From Massariosphaeria phaeospora (Eukaryota > Ascomycota > Dothideomycetes > Pleosporales), in the NCBI GenBank assembly GCA_011032825.1, contig JAADJZ010000034.1:1-64000 (forward strand): 64,000 bases of DNA, in the 5' to 3' direction. Below, one piece after another: positions 12,281 to 24,800 of this stretch. The position numbers and the translations under genes are program-made. A model generated the notes under the pieces. It worked only from the letters and a program-made list of their open reading frames with translations, ran no database searches and was not told the DNA's origin. The number at the start of each line of letters is the position of its first letter. Within the stretch, counting starts at the first letter, position 1.

Positions 12281-13518
12281 ACGTAAAGCACTACTAAGAA
12301 ACTCAAACTACTAAGTAACTCAAAATTGCTTGGCATTAAATTCTTACGTTCAAAGCTTAATAACTTTACTAATAGTAGAGCTATCTAGATAAATTTTACA
12401 CTATTTTAAAACTCTAGTCTAGCACTAAGAATTACAACTATAGCTTACGTAATACTAATTTTATTAAGCTTTAAAGTTTAACTACCTCGCTTAAGCTTTA
12501 TACCTAGTATGTACTACTTAACTACTATAATAAAAAATAATACTTTCTTATATTCTTTTATATAGTTATTCTTAAGTATTTGCAAAACTTTTATAGCGTG
12601 TAGCTTAGAATTACAGCTAGTATAAAAGTTAGAAAGTTACTAATATATTTTTACTTTCTAAGTAAAAATATCTATATATAGATTATTTAATCTACTATAA
12701 AACTATTAAGTACTCTAATATATAGTTGAACTTAGCTATATTAAGTATTAAAAGTAGTAAATACTTATTATTATAAATAATAATATTATTTTAAATACGC
12801 TAGCGAATAAGTAGAAAGTACTTATCGTTGAGTATAAGTTAAGTTAGAGTCGCACAAACTTAAAGTTAAAGTTAAGTTAAAGTAATTAAAGCGTAGGTTA
12901 AAGTTAGGTTAGAAGTACTACTTTTAAATTAATAAACCTATTATAACTAGCTGTTATAATTATAAAAAGAAAATATATTAAAATATAAAATTGTAGAGGA
13001 CTATGCTAACTCAACTTTAACCTACGCTATTTAGTTTTAGCGTAGGTATAGATTAAGTTAGCACTAGAGTTTTACGTAAGCTAACTCAACTTTAACTTAA
13101 CTTATACCTATTTACTACTTTAATTCTAAACTACTTAACTTTGTATATAGAATCTAACTTTATATACTAGCTTTCAATCTAAGCTACACGCTATAAAATC
13201 TAAATAAAACTATATTTTAAAGTTTATAATAGATAGTTAAACAATTTTACTATTTATTATAGTAGTCTAGTACTAGAACTAGAAGTTAGAAGCTAAGCGA
13301 ATTTCTTTATATTCAAACTTTAATAACTCTAGCAATACTAGTCCCAGCTAAGTAAATTTTAGTAAATCGAAAAGCGCTAGATTAGAGCTTTAAAACAGTG
13401 TAAAATTTATTTAGATAACTCTACTATTAGTAAAGTTATTAAGCTTTGAACGTAAAAATTTAATGCTAAGCAATTCTAAGTTACTCGGTAGTTTAAGTTA
13501 CTTAGTAGTACTTTACGT
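12281..13518. mobile_element. Non-autonomous TIR element, pogo-like ends
   Basis: A 1238-bp element with terminal inverted repeats of about 144 bp (12281-12424 and 13375-13518). It begins ACGTAAAG and is flanked by TA on both sides (12279-12280, 13519-13520), as for Tc1/mariner/pogo elements. The two TIRs differ only by transitions. The end carries a duplicated motif ACTACTAAG...AACTC, like the autonomous pogo copies nearby. The interior has no recognisable transposase and holds a nested Mutator-type MITE (12798-13122). It is probably a deletion derivative or MITE mobilised by a pogo transposase. Confidence 0.85.
12798..13122. mobile_element. Mutator-type MITE nested in the TIR element
   Basis: About 325 bp, with ends CGCTAGCGAATAAGTAG and the reverse of TA(A/G)AGTAGTAAATAGG. 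It is closely similar to the copies at 34671-34966 and 60351-60675. The flanking 10-mers ATTTTAAATA and ATTCTAAACT agree at 7 of 10 positions, mostly differing by transitions, consistent with a worn 10-bp duplication. The interior is rich in TTAAGTTAGAGTT-like words and contains a small palindrome around GCGTAGG. Confidence 0.75.
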
Positions 13519-13520
13519 TA

Positions 13521-14415
13521 ATTATTATAGTTTATTATTACAGTACCTGCGCTTTTGTACTATATTTTTTGTTATAAACATAGCAGAACGTTTGCTACTT
13601 ATTCGTTTATTTAAATTCAACGCTAAGCAATTTGTCTAGAAAAAAAAAAGAATAAACTATATCTAGTAAAACATTTTTCTACGCATATTAAAGATAATAT
13701 AGAACAAAAAGTAGTAGTAACTACGTAGAAAATATAGTAGAGTTTTACTAAGTAAGCTCTAAACCTAGAAATAGCAAATTCGCAATAGAACTTTGCTATA
13801 CGCACTAGTTAGGTATAGCTATAGTTTGAAAAAGCTACTAATTCTAGTAATAGCTACTTCTACGTATTTTACTATAATTGCAGCTTTGCTTTTTAGCACC
13901 TAGCAGTTAAAACTATTAAAACTAAACACTTACTTAACTACTTTAAATTTAGGACTTACTAGAAAACGCTTACTTTTGTTTACTCTTAACTTTGTCTATA
14001 GCTAGCACTACGTTAACTTTAATTTACTACTATTGTACTACTATATTTAACTTAGGTTTTTGAATAAAACTAGTACAAGTAGTTATATATAGCAACTAGT
14101 TTTTTCAAACAATTAAGCAGCTTTTATTCTAGCAATTTCTTTAATTTCTTCGACTTAATATTTCAAGTATTAGCTAATTCAAATTCTAGAAAATGTTTTG
14201 TAAACGATTTGAAAAAGCTAAAGCATTACTGCTTAATAACATTAGCTAGTTAACTAAAATTTCAGTTGCAATAAATAAGTAGTTTGCTTTTAATTGTTTT
14301 AGTTTTTTTGTAGTTAAAAAATACTACGTTAACTGCAACTAGCAGCTTTAGAAAAAGTTACTAAATTTTGTTTCTTTACGCGAAAAACATACTAGTGCTA
14401 CTGCAACTACTAATA
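13521..14415 (+). pseudogene. hAT transposase remnant, piece 1 (N-terminal half)
   Basis: This is the left part of a hAT-family transposase frame, in which stops and Asp-to-Asn changes abound. Near 14265-14400 a frame reads ISVAI(N)K(W/stop) then FSFFVVK(K)YYVNCN and later LREKHTSAT. It matches the hAT block around the first catalytic Asp and the following G-x-HT segment. The next part of the protein continues in frame after the pogo insertion at 14416, once the TA duplication is removed. The region from 13521 to about 13950 is less clear and may hold the N-terminal domain and the element end. Confidence 0.55.
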
Positions 14416-16264
14416 ACGTAATCTACTACTAAGTAGAACACTTTACTAAGTAGAACAAAAAGCCTTAGCATAACCAACTTATGTTACGCATTTTTAATTT
14501 CATTGCTATCAAACAAAAAGCCTACGTACGTTGTGCTAGCATTTAATTTAGAAAATGCTTTTGTATTTTTTTTGCACGTTTGCGCATTGTGCCTAGTTCC
14601 GCCGCAGTTCCTACAGCGCCGTAGAGCTAGTTAAGCTCGTTTTTAATTACTACTACTACGAGCTTTCTTTGATTGCTAAAGTTTTACAAACGCTTTGGCA
14701 GCTACTTGCGCTGCAGCACTTTTATACTCTATAGTACTACTTTGCTAAATTTGCTTTCTTTTGCGCGATTTTTGCTTAGTTATCTTTGTTAGTTGCTTTT
14801 TAAGCTTTTTGTTGCAGGCAGCAAGAAGCGCGTTTTAGTACAGCATTAGCTTACTACCTTTTATAAGCTAAAAAAAGCCTGCTTAAGCTATAACAAGTAA
14901 TTAAGTAAAAAACTTGCGTACAAGCTTTAACTAAGATCTAAACTTGTGCGTATTGCTTAGTGTTTTTAACTGCTACAGCGTTTTTAGTGCGAAGAGTAGT
15001 AGCAAAGTACACAGCTGTACTTTAAGACAATTAAAAACTACTTGCGCGTTAATAAAAACTAGCTTTAAAGCTTTAAAAGCTTTTTTGCAGTTCTTTGTTG
15101 TAAACACTTTAAAAAACGCGTTTCTAAAGGCTAGCAAGAAGCTTTTTTTGTTAATATAAAAAACGCGCTAGCGTGCTAAGTTTCTAACACGCTAAAAGTA
15201 CTTGCGCTTTAACAGCAAAAAGTAGACTACGTTAAGTAGCTAAAGAATGTGCAACAAGTAAGAAAACATGCAAAAAGTTAAAATCTTGTATTCAAAGTAG
15301 TAGTTTTTAAAATTTTAGTTAAAGTAGCTCTTATAGCTGTCTAGAATAAGTAGCTAGTATATCTTTACTTAGCGCGTTTTTGTATGCGCGTTAAAGTGCT
15401 TTAACTACTTTAAACCTAAAGCGTTGTTTGTCTAGCTATTTTTAAAAACTAAAAGCTTTTAATTGCGTAGTATTAAAGCTTTTTTGTACTATGCTAAAAT
15501 GTAAACGCGTTTTTTGTAAATAATAAAGAGCAGAATTGCGTACTTTGCGGCGCAAATGCTTTAGATAACTATTACTTACTCTTAATCGCCTAGCTAGATA
15601 AAATTAAGTTGAGTACGTTTTTAAAAGCTTGTAACAACTTTTATAAAGCTAATTACGCTTATTTAAAAGCTAGTTTTGTTAAAGTTGTGCACGTCGTCGT
15701 TGTAAACGCTGTACTTAGCTTTAGTGTTCTTTACTAGCTTAAACTACGCGCTAATTATCTCTAGATCTTTCTAAAGTATTCTTTGCCTATTTTTAGCTTA
15801 GTTAAAAGCTATTTTAAGCTTAGATAAACGCGTTACGAAGCGCGTAAGCTAGTGCTTGCTAACTAGCTTACTACTACGTACAGCTAGTAGTTTATTAGCT
15901 ATATCTACTACTTCGCACAGCTAGAGCGCAAATTCTCGCAAATTAAAGTTAAGAATATATTAAACAATTGTTTGCTCTTTAGTCGTAGTAAGCTTATGTT
16001 AAGCGTAGCGAGTTTTAAAGCAATGCGTAACTTTTTTGCGTTAGCAAAAAAGTATTGTAAAAAGTACTTTAAATGCCTTAGCAGCGCGTTGAAAGCTTTA
16101 GAATTGTTAGCTATTATAAGCAAAAAGAGCAAGCTAAATTCTGCTTTTTTAGTTAGATAATTGCGCGTTTTGTTGTTAAAACATGTTGCGTTGATAAAGA
16201 AGTAGAGGTTTTTGGCAGAAACTGTTCTACTTAGTAGAGTGTTCTACTTAGTAGTAGATTACGT
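14416..16264 (-). mobile_element. Fot1/pogo transposon, copy 1 (TIR type I)
   Basis: 1849 bp, starting ACGTAATC and ending GATTACGT, with TA on both sides. The TIRs are about 45 bp and nearly perfect, and contain the motif CTAAGTAGAACA twice. The transposase is read leftward. Its C-terminal zinc knuckle (C-x2-C-x4-H-x4-C) lies near 14580-14625 and its N-terminal region near 15900-16160. Stops interrupt the frame throughout. It is inserted in the hAT remnant and is the same length as the copy at 16585. Short frames inside it (for example at 14944-15159 and 15972-16160) are not genes. Confidence 0.92.
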
Positions 16265-16266
16265 TA

Positions 16267-16584
16267 TACTACAAGTACTCTTAGATACTAGCATTAAATT
16301 ACGCTTTTTAGCAATTACTACAAATAATGCTAAGAAAAACAAAACGCTTAAGTATATTATTAAACAACAACTAGAAGCAAAGAACATACATTAGAGTTTA
16401 TTAAAAAACTTAATTTTATATCTTGCTTACATTATTAACTATGTTGTTTAAAATATTATTTTACACTTTAAGCTTGCAGCATTAGTAAGTGCTAACGTTA
16501 AACTAAAATAAATACTACAAAAACGCTATTTAAGCGACGTGCAAGTAAATATTTTTGTTTTAAACTCTTTTTGCAAAGTATATA
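16267..16584 (+). pseudogene. hAT transposase remnant, piece 2 (catalytic core)
   Basis: This is a hAT fragment between two pogo copies. A frame reads LRFLAITTNNAKKN (former ITTDNASNN, the second catalytic Asp region, about 16300-16337). It then reads LAYIINYVV near 16421-16450 (former CLAHIINLVV, a hallmark hAT block) followed by IILHFKLAA. Asp is converted to Asn and His to Tyr by transitions. The frame joins piece 1 across the TA-flanked pogo at 14416-16264. This is the strongest evidence that the host of the pogo insertions is a hAT element. Confidence 0.75.
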
Positions 16585-18433
16585 ACGTAATCTACTACTA
16601 AGTAGAATACTCTACTAAGTAAAACAAAAAGCCTTGGCATAACTAACTTATGTTACGCATTTTTAATTTTATTGCTATCAAACAAAAAGCCTACGTACGT
16701 CGTGCTAGCATTTAATTTAGAAAATGCCTTTGTATTTTTTTTGCACGTTTGCGCATTGTGCCTAGTTTCGCCGCAGTTTCTACAGCGCCGTAGAGCTAGT
16801 TAGACTCGTTTTTAATTACTACTACTACAAGCTTTCTTTAATTGCTAAAGTTTTACAAACGCTTTAGCAGCTACTTGCGCTGCAGCACTCTTATACTCTA
16901 TAGTACTACTTTGCTAAATTTGCTTTTTTTTGCGCGATTTTTGCTTAGTTATTTTTGCTAGTTGCTTTTTAAGCTCTTTGTTGCAGGCAGCAAGAAGCGC
17001 GTTTTAGTACAGCATTAGCTTACTACTTTTTATAAGCTAAAAAAAGCTTGCTTAAGCTATAACAAGTAATTAAGTAAAAAACTTGCGTACAAGCTTTGAC
17101 TAAGATCTAAACTTGTGCGTATTGCTTAGTGTTTTTAACTGCTACAGCGTTTTTAGTGCAAAAAGTAGTAGCAAAGTACACAGCTGTACTTTAAAACAAT
17201 TAAAAACTACTTGCGCGTTAATAGAAACTAGCTTTAAAACTTTAAAAGCTTTTTTGTAGTTCTTTGTTGTAAACACTTTAAAAAACGCGTTTCTAAAGGC
17301 TAGTAAAAAGCTTTTTTTGTTAATATAAAAAACGCGCTAGCGTGCTAAGTCTTTAACACGCTAAAAGTACTTGCGCTTTAACAGCAAAAAGTAGACTACG
17401 TTAAGTAGCTAGAGAATGTGCAACAAGTAAAAAAATATGCAAAAAGTTAAAATCTTGTGTTTAAAGCAGTAGTTCTTGAAATTTTAGTTAAAGTAGCTTT
17501 TATAGCTGTCTAGAATAAGCAGCTAGTATACTTTTACTTAGCGCGTTTTTGTATGCGCGTTAAAGTGCTTTAACTACTTTAAACCTAAAGCGTTGTTTGT
17601 CTAGCTATTTTTAAAAACTAAAAGCTTTTAATTGCGTAGTATTAAAGCTTTCTCGTACTACGCTAAGATGTAAACGCGTTTTTTGTAAATAATAAAGAGC
17701 AGAATTGCGTACTCTGCGGCGCAAATGCTTTAAATAACTATTACCTACTCTTAATTGCCTAGCTAGATAAGATTAAGTTGAGTACGTTTTTAAAAGCTTG
17801 TAACAACTTTTATAAAGCTAATTACGCTTATTTAAAAGCTAGTTTTGTTAAAGTTGTGCACGTCGTTGTTGTAGACGCTGTACTTAGCTTTAGTATTCTC
17901 TACTAGCTTAAACTACGCGCCAATTATCTCTAGATTTTTTTAGAGTATTTTCTGCCTATTCTTAGCTCAATTAAAAGCTATTTTAAGCTTAGATAAACGC
18001 GTTACGAAGCGCGCAAGCTAGTGCTTGCTAACTAGCTTACTACCGCGTACAGCTAGTAGTTTATTAGCTATATCTACTACTTCGCACAGCTAAAGCGCAA
18101 ATTCTCGCGAATTAAAGTTGAGAATATATTAAACAATTGTTTGCTCTTTAGTCGCAGTGAGCTTATGTTAAGCGTAGCGAGTTTTAAAGCAATGCGTAAC
18201 TTTTTTGCGTTGGCAAAAAAGTGTTGTAAAAAGTACCTCAAATGCTTTAGCAGCGCGTTAAAGGCTTTAGAATTGTTAGCTATTATAAGCAAAAAAAGCA
18301 AGCTAAATTCTGCTTTTTTAGTTAGATAATTGCGCGTTTTGTTGTTAAAACATGTCGCGTTAATAAAGGAGTAGAAGTTTTTGGCAGAAACTGTTCTACT
18401 TAGTAAAGTGTTCTACTTAGTAGTAGATTACGT
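16585..18433 (-). mobile_element. Fot1/pogo transposon, copy 2 (TIR type I)
   Basis: 1849 bp, TA-flanked (16583-16584, 18434-18435), with the same TIR and orientation as the copy at 14416. The two copies differ mainly by transitions and lie only 320 bp apart in the same hAT remnant. The transposase frame is destroyed by stops. Confidence 0.92.
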
Positions 18434-18435
18434 TA

Positions 18436-18786
18436 GTGCGTTATTATATACTTTTATTATAGCTTAATACACACCTAGCTTTAAGCTATTTGCATAGCAA
18501 TTAATTTATTGTTTTAATAATACAAGCAGTTTGTTGCTACGCAACTACACTTGCTACTAAAATAACAAATATCTATTATTCGCAACGTTAAAATACAATA
18601 AAATTTAATCTACAATTTGTGCAAGCGCGCACTTAAAATTTAAAAATTTATTAACAAATAGCTAGTAAAAGAAATTGCACTTAACATAACAATTAGTGCA
18701 AGTAGTATTCTAGATAATAAAAATATAGCAGAAGTAAACTTCTACAACTTTAAGCAACTAAAATTAATACTAAACAAATAGCACTA
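18436..18786 (+). pseudogene. hAT remnant, piece 3
   Basis: By position this segment lies between the hAT catalytic core and its C-terminal part. No diagnostic motif is legible here, and the assignment rests on the flanking pieces and the TA duplications of the neighbouring pogo elements. No other feature is seen. Confidence 0.4.
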
Positions 18787-20633
18787 ACGTAATCTACTAC
18801 TAAGCAGCTTAAACTACTAAGCAGCTTAAAACTGCTAAGCTTACTACTTTTTTCTTGCACCTACAATGCTTACACCTACGAACGCGTTATTACTTTAACA
18901 CAAAGAAAAACTCTAGCTAGCTTTTAAAGCTTTAAAAGCTAGCAAGTTCTAAAGCTACTACGCTACTGCTGCTGCTTTTAATGTTAAACGCCGTACTTTT
19001 TTTATTGCACTTAAGGACGCGCTTTCTGCGTAAAAGCTCTACCTAACGGCTACAAGCTTACAAGAACTAAAAAGCAAACAATTGTCTAATACATTTTTAA
19101 CCTCGATTCGCGAGAATTCGCACTTCGGCTGTGTAAAGTAGCAGATATAGCTAATAAACTACTAGGTGTGCGTAGAAATAGGTTAGTTAGCAAACACTAA
19201 GCTAAGCGTTTTATAACGCGTTTAAACGCGCTTAAAATAGCTTTCAATCGAGCGAAAAATAGGCAAAGAATACAATAGAAAGATTCTAAAGTAATTAGCG
19301 CGTAGTTTAAGCTTGTTAGGAATACCAAAGCTAAGTACAGCATCTACGATAATAATATACACAACTTTAACAAAACTAGCTTTTAAATAAGTGTTATTAA
19401 GTTTATAAAAGTTGTTACAAGCTTTTAAAAACGTACTTAACCTAATCTTATCTAGCTAGGCAATTGAGAGTAGGTAATAGTTATCTAGAGCATCTGCGCC
19501 GCAAAGTACGCAATCTCGCTATTTATTATCTACAAAGAGCGCGTTTACATTGTAGCATAGTACGAGAAAAACTTTCTACTTAACAATTAAAAGCTTTTAG
19601 TTTCTAAGAACGGCTAGACAAACAACGCTTTTAGTTTTAAATAGTTAAAGCATTTTAACGCGCATACAAAAGCGCGTTAAGTAAAAAAGTATTAGCTACT
19701 TATTCTAGACGGCTATAAGAGCTACTAATTTTAGAATTTTAAAAACTATTGCTTTAAGAACAAAATCTTTACGCTTTGCATGCTAGCTTATTTATTTTAT
19801 ATTCTCTAGCTGCTAGATGTAGTTTGCTTCTCGCTGCTAAAGTTAAAGTACTTTCAACGCGTTTGGAACTTAGCGCGCTAGCGCGTTTTCTATATTAACA
19901 AGAAAAGCTTTCTGCTAGCTTTTAGAAACGCATTTTTTGAGGTGTTTACAACAAAGAACTGCAAGAAAGCTTTTAAAGCTTTAGAACTAGTTTCTATTAA
20001 CGCGTAGGTAATTTTTAATTGTCTTAAAGTATAGCTGCGTACTCTATTACTACTTCTACTATAAAAAACACTATAGCAATTAAAGATACTAAGCAATACG
20101 CACAAGTTTAGATCGCAGTCAAAGCTAGTACGCGATTTTTTCACTCGATTACTTGTTACAGCTTAAGCTAGCTTTTTTTAGCTTGTAAAAAGTGCTAAAA
20201 GTATGCTGCATTAGAACGCGCTTTAAGCAGCCTAGATTGCTAAGCTTAAAAAGTAATTAGTAGTAATAACTAAAAAGAAAATGCGCAAACGCAAGCGAAT
20301 CTAGCACGGTAGTACTATAGAGTATAGTAAAGTAGCAGGCTAAGTAGCCGCAAAAGCTTTTGTAGCTGCTAGGTAGTTTAAGAAAGCTTGTAGTAGTAGT
20401 AATTAAAAAAGAGCTTAACTAGCTCTACGGCGTTGCAGCAACTGTAGTAAAACTAAGCACAACGCGCAAACGTGCTAGAAAAATACAGTAGTATTTTCTA
20501 AATTAAATGTAAGCACGACGTACGCTAGCTTTTTATTTAATAGCAATAAAATTAAAGATTCGTAACACGTATTAGTTGTGCCAAGAAATTTTGAGCTACT
20601 TAGTAGTTTGAGCTGCTTGGTAGTAGATTACGT
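18787..20633 (+). mobile_element. Fot1/pogo transposon, copy 3 (TIR type II)
   Basis: 1847 bp, TA-flanked. The TIR starts ACGTAATCTACTACTAAG, and the duplicated motif is CTACTAAGCAGCTTAAA. The transposase is read rightward and is the best preserved in the window: an N-terminal CENP-B-like region about 18870-19150, then HNFNKTSF at 19360-19383 (former YNFDETGF, catalytic Asp to Asn at 19369), LILDG with retained Asp at 19708-19710, and an LQPLDV-like box near 19811. A zinc knuckle C-x2-C-x4-H-x4-C has Cys, Cys, His and Cys codons at 20434, 20443, 20458 and 20473. The 84-residue minus-strand frame at 19890-20144 is a shadow of this transposase. Confidence 0.94.
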
Positions 20634-20635
20634 TA

Positions 20636-21363
20636 CTTAAAGTTAATTACTAATATACTTAAAAGCTTTAAAAACGCAATAAACTTTTTAAGTAAAAACT
20701 ACAAGCTACAAGTCTAGTATATCTAGCTTATGTACAATTGTTTTTTCAACTTTCTAAATAGTATGCAAGACGAACTTAACAACGACACAAAAAATTAAAA
20801 TACTTTTAAGTAGCTTAGAGTTGTACGAGCTGCTGCAAAAAAAAAAAAAGCTAAACTTAGCAAGTATTATAAAAAAACTAGCAATAAACAAAAGTTTTTA
20901 TTTAATTATGCTACTATTTTGAACTCTAGCTAAAAGCTTACGGCGTACGAAGTATAGTTATTATAGTTACTTATTACAGTTATATGCTAACTGCGCGCAT
21001 AAAACGAAATCTAAAATAATCAAAACAAGCACACCTACTGCGAAAAGTTTTTTAATTACTTTTATTGTTATAACAACAATACTCGCTTTGCTTTTACTTT
21101 TATTTTTGTGTTTTGTACAACTAAACCTTAGAGTAGTAAATAGTTTTAAAACTAAAGCTTTTGCTTTAGTTGCTGCTAAGCAGTTTTTCATCTGTTAACC
21201 TAAATAAAATAGAAAAAAGAAAAAGCTTAACTTGCTAAGAAAGAGAAGCTTATTTAAGCATTGCTTGCGTACGCGCTAGTGCTTTTTTAATATTCTTAAA
21301 TAGTAGCAAGTAAATAAAGAAACGTATTTACGCTTATTATAAGTTGCAAAAAATGTACTTGCA
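20636..21363 (+). pseudogene. hAT transposase remnant, piece 4
   Basis: Near 20850-20930 a frame reads KYYKKTSNKQKFLFNYATILNSS, broken by stops nearby. It matches the hAT segment that precedes the C-terminal dimerisation domain (a YYxKT...YxxAxILxP-like block). The rest is too mutated to read. The piece ends at the TTGCA target site of gypsy copy 2. The minus-strand frame at 20967-21191 has no family resemblance and is taken as chance. Confidence 0.6.
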
Positions 21364-21865
21364 TATTACAAACAGAAACGATACTAAGTATCGTAAACTA
21401 AGCAACAACGCAAAAAAGTTGTTAGAGCTTGCAAGTTTGCAAAACAAAAGTACAGCAATGCGCAAAGCAAGATTAGATTAGCAGTTACGTAATAGTAATT
21501 AGTGCAATTAGAGCTTTAGCGAACTAAGTACACTAAGCGGCAAGCGCTTAGCTAGCTTAAAGCGCTTAGCAACTAAGCACACTAAGCGAACTAAGCAGAA
21601 CGCTTTTAGCAAAAAATTAAAGAACTATATAAATTAGTAAAATTTTCTTTATAGTTTAAATTCTTTGTAGTTAACTTTTTTAAGTATATTTTATACATAG
21701 ATTAGATCTATAGGCAACAGATTGTTACTTTGTTATTCTATCTAAAATAAAATTAAAATTGTTTTTTTTGTTGTTACTAAGCTTTTCAAACATAGAACAA
21801 TTTTTTAAGCAAAATTTCTAAGTCTAATAACTCGTACTTTTAGTAAAAAAATACTTTTAATAACA
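21364..21865 (+). repeat. 5' LTR of gypsy copy 2
   Basis: A 502-bp LTR ending TAATAACA. It contains the CTAAGC-rich block (AGCTAGCTTAAAGCGC) shared with copies 1 and 4. The first dinucleotide is TA instead of TG. Confidence 0.92.
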
Positions 21866-21899
21866 CGTTAACTACTTTAGGTTTAGAACTAAGACAATA

Positions 21900-24800
21900 T
21901 AGCAACACTTACGAGCTTACGCACAATAAGCAGCAGCGTTACTATACTTACAACAAATCTAGCAACTGTAATAGCAAAGCAAGCTAATTAGATACAGCAG
22001 CAAGCAGAATAAATTTAAAAACTATTAGCAGCAGTTACAAAGCTCTAAAGTAAAACAAAAAAAAAGTTAGCAAAAGCACTCTCTCTAAAGAAATATAGCA
22101 AAAGAAAAAAAAACTTAAAACTTTTTTTTACTAACGTAGACTTTTACTGCTGTTAATATAGCAACAGCTTTTACACAAATTAAAACAAAATTCTAGCAGC
22201 TAAAATGCACATAAAAGATAACGTAGTAAAATAGTTTTAGCTATACGCCGAAAATTACGTTACGCACGTAAAAAATGTAAAAAAAATAAAGCAAAACACA
22301 AAGCGCATTTTTAAAAATTAAAAGTTGTTTAAGCAAGAACTTTATACGATTTACAGCAAAGTAAACGAAACGCAGCAAATAATAAACTAACTTAAACTAC
22401 TTAAGTAGAAAAGCTTAGCTAGCGAGTACACAATTAAATTTAAAAAAATTTAAGCTAAAGTAGATAATGTAGGAAAACGCAGCTTGTGCAAGTTTTACTA
22501 CGCAAAGTTAAAAAAACACGTAAAAAATAAAATTAGTTAAAACAAAAAACTAAAGAAACTTAACAAGCTAATTAAAACTATAGTACAAATTAACAACTAA
22601 CTATAGTAACAATAGTAAAAACGCAAGTTTACTGTTAAACTATACATACGCCTAGTAGCAACAATTAAAAAAACCTATTACTACAACTTAATAAATATTA
22701 ACAGCGTTAGACAAGTTTAAAATAATAAACTACTACAAAAGCAGTTTAACAAAAAAAACGCTACTTTAACAAAGCAAAACTTTAAAAACGAGCTGTTTAA
22801 AAAAAAACGCTAAAAGCGTTACAACAACAAAGTATGTCTTTAATGCAGTAAAAACAAATACTTTTGCAAAAACTGCTTAGAAACTTTACAGAAAGTAGCA
22901 GGCGCGCAAGCTGCTACTATTGCTATAGTCTAACTACAACAAGTAGCTACACTATATTTAAAAATTTACAAAAAACTAGACAGCAAGTAAGTTAAAGTTA
23001 AAAACTTAATAGCAAAAAAACTGTTAGACTAAAAAACAAAACCTGCTTATATACAAGCAAAAGAAATTACAAATTAACTTTAAAACTACGAGTGCTAGAT
23101 GTGTAGTAAAACTACTTACATTGCCTAGTACTACAACTAACAGTTTAAAAAACTATAAATTAAAAAACTACAAAAATAAAAAGCTGCAAAAGCAGCAATA
23201 GCACAACAAAAACTAATAAAAAAAAAAATAAAGTTTGCTAATTAGAACAATTACAGAAACCTACTTTAGCACTAGTGCAACAAAAAAAACTGCACGTACT
23301 ACGCAAACAATAAAATCTTTGCACAATAGTAGTTAAAATTACTATTACACGTTTTGCTTAAAAATAGTAAATGTACAGTAACAAAATGTTACGTACACAA
23401 CTACAACAATTAGTTTAAAAATTACAGCAAAAGCTGCGCATAGGCGCAGTGCTACAACAAAGAAATGTTAAGTACACTAGTTTAATAAGCATATTACAAA
23501 ATAGTAGCTTATAAGTCTAAAAAACAAAAACTACTTAAAATGCAACAACGAATTATGCATAAAAAACTACAATACGTGCTAAGCAGCACGCTAGCTTTTT
23601 TGCACTTAAAAATGCGCAATCTACTAGCTATAAAAGTATGCAACTAAAAAAAAATTTAAAAATTAAAACTACAGCAAACACTTATAGCTATAAAAATGTT
23701 TTATCAACTAGTGCAAATACTACAATTAATAGAACATTTTAAAAAAACAAGCTTTAAAAGCTTTTTTAGCAAAAAACTAGCAGGCTACTAAACTTATAGT
23801 TAAAATAGTATAAGTGCTTTTAGCACAACCGTACAAAGCGTACAAAAAACGCAACTAAAACAAAATTACATAAAAGTAAAAGCAAAAGTTGCAAGCTAAA
23901 AGCTTACTGCACTACTAAATAGCAAAGCTGCCTAAACACTAGTTTCCTTAAAATAAGTAAAAAAAAACAAGATACTTTATTAAGTTAAAGATTGACTAAT
24001 ACAAATAGTGTTAGCTAACAAACAACTACTAAAATATAAAAACAGTTTAATTAACTTAAAAACTTAGAAAGTTAAGTTAAAAGTTGCAAGCATTAAGCAC
24101 TAACAGTGTATTAATATTATAAACTTTAAAAGTTCTAACATGTATATTAAGTACAACTAGCTACAAAAACACAACTTTAATATTAATTAAAAAAACAAAA
24201 CAATACGTAGCTAAAGGCTTAGAAAGAAAGTCGCTGTAGTAAAACAAAACAAATTAACAATTCAAAGCTTACTTAAGATTAAGAAAATTAGTTTAATTTT
24301 ACTCTACAAGATCGCGAGAATCTGTAAAAAAAACTTTTAGCAAATAAGCGTTATATAGATACAACAAGTTGCGCTTTTAAAAATAAGCAAACCACGATTT
24401 AACTTCTCTAAAAAACAAAAAAAAGAGTTTAAAAACTTTTTTACTAAATACTAAGCGAAGTTTAAAAGTTTTTTTAAAAAAAACGAAAAGCATAACTTAG
24501 CAGACTACTAAGAATAAAATTACAAAATTATTTTTAAAAAAAGAACAAAACTGCGACTAAAACTAATAATTTCTCTAACTTACGACTAGCAAGAAAAATT
24601 AAAAAAATACATTTAAAAAAATATCTAGCAAGAATACATACAACTAAGCAAAAGCGTAATAGCTTTGCTAATATTGTTTGTACTTAAGAAAAACAAAAAA
24701 TTAAAACTATGCGTAGATTTTTGACATTTTAACAACGTTACACAAAAAAACAAATACTTACTACTGCTTATTTAAAAGCTTATAAATTAACTTTAAAAAG

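Noticed and set aside
13623..13805. 60-codon minus-strand frame
   Set aside because: It lies in the hAT remnant, resembles no family and has a composition typical of mutated repeat DNA. It is a chance frame.
15908..16160. Overlapping short frames on both strands, repeated at 18077-18329
   Set aside because: They recur because they lie in two copies of the same pogo element. They are pieces or shadows of the dead transposase, not small genes.
20967..21191. 74-codon minus-strand frame with hydrophobic stretch
   Set aside because: It is antisense within the hAT remnant with no conserved partner elsewhere in the window.
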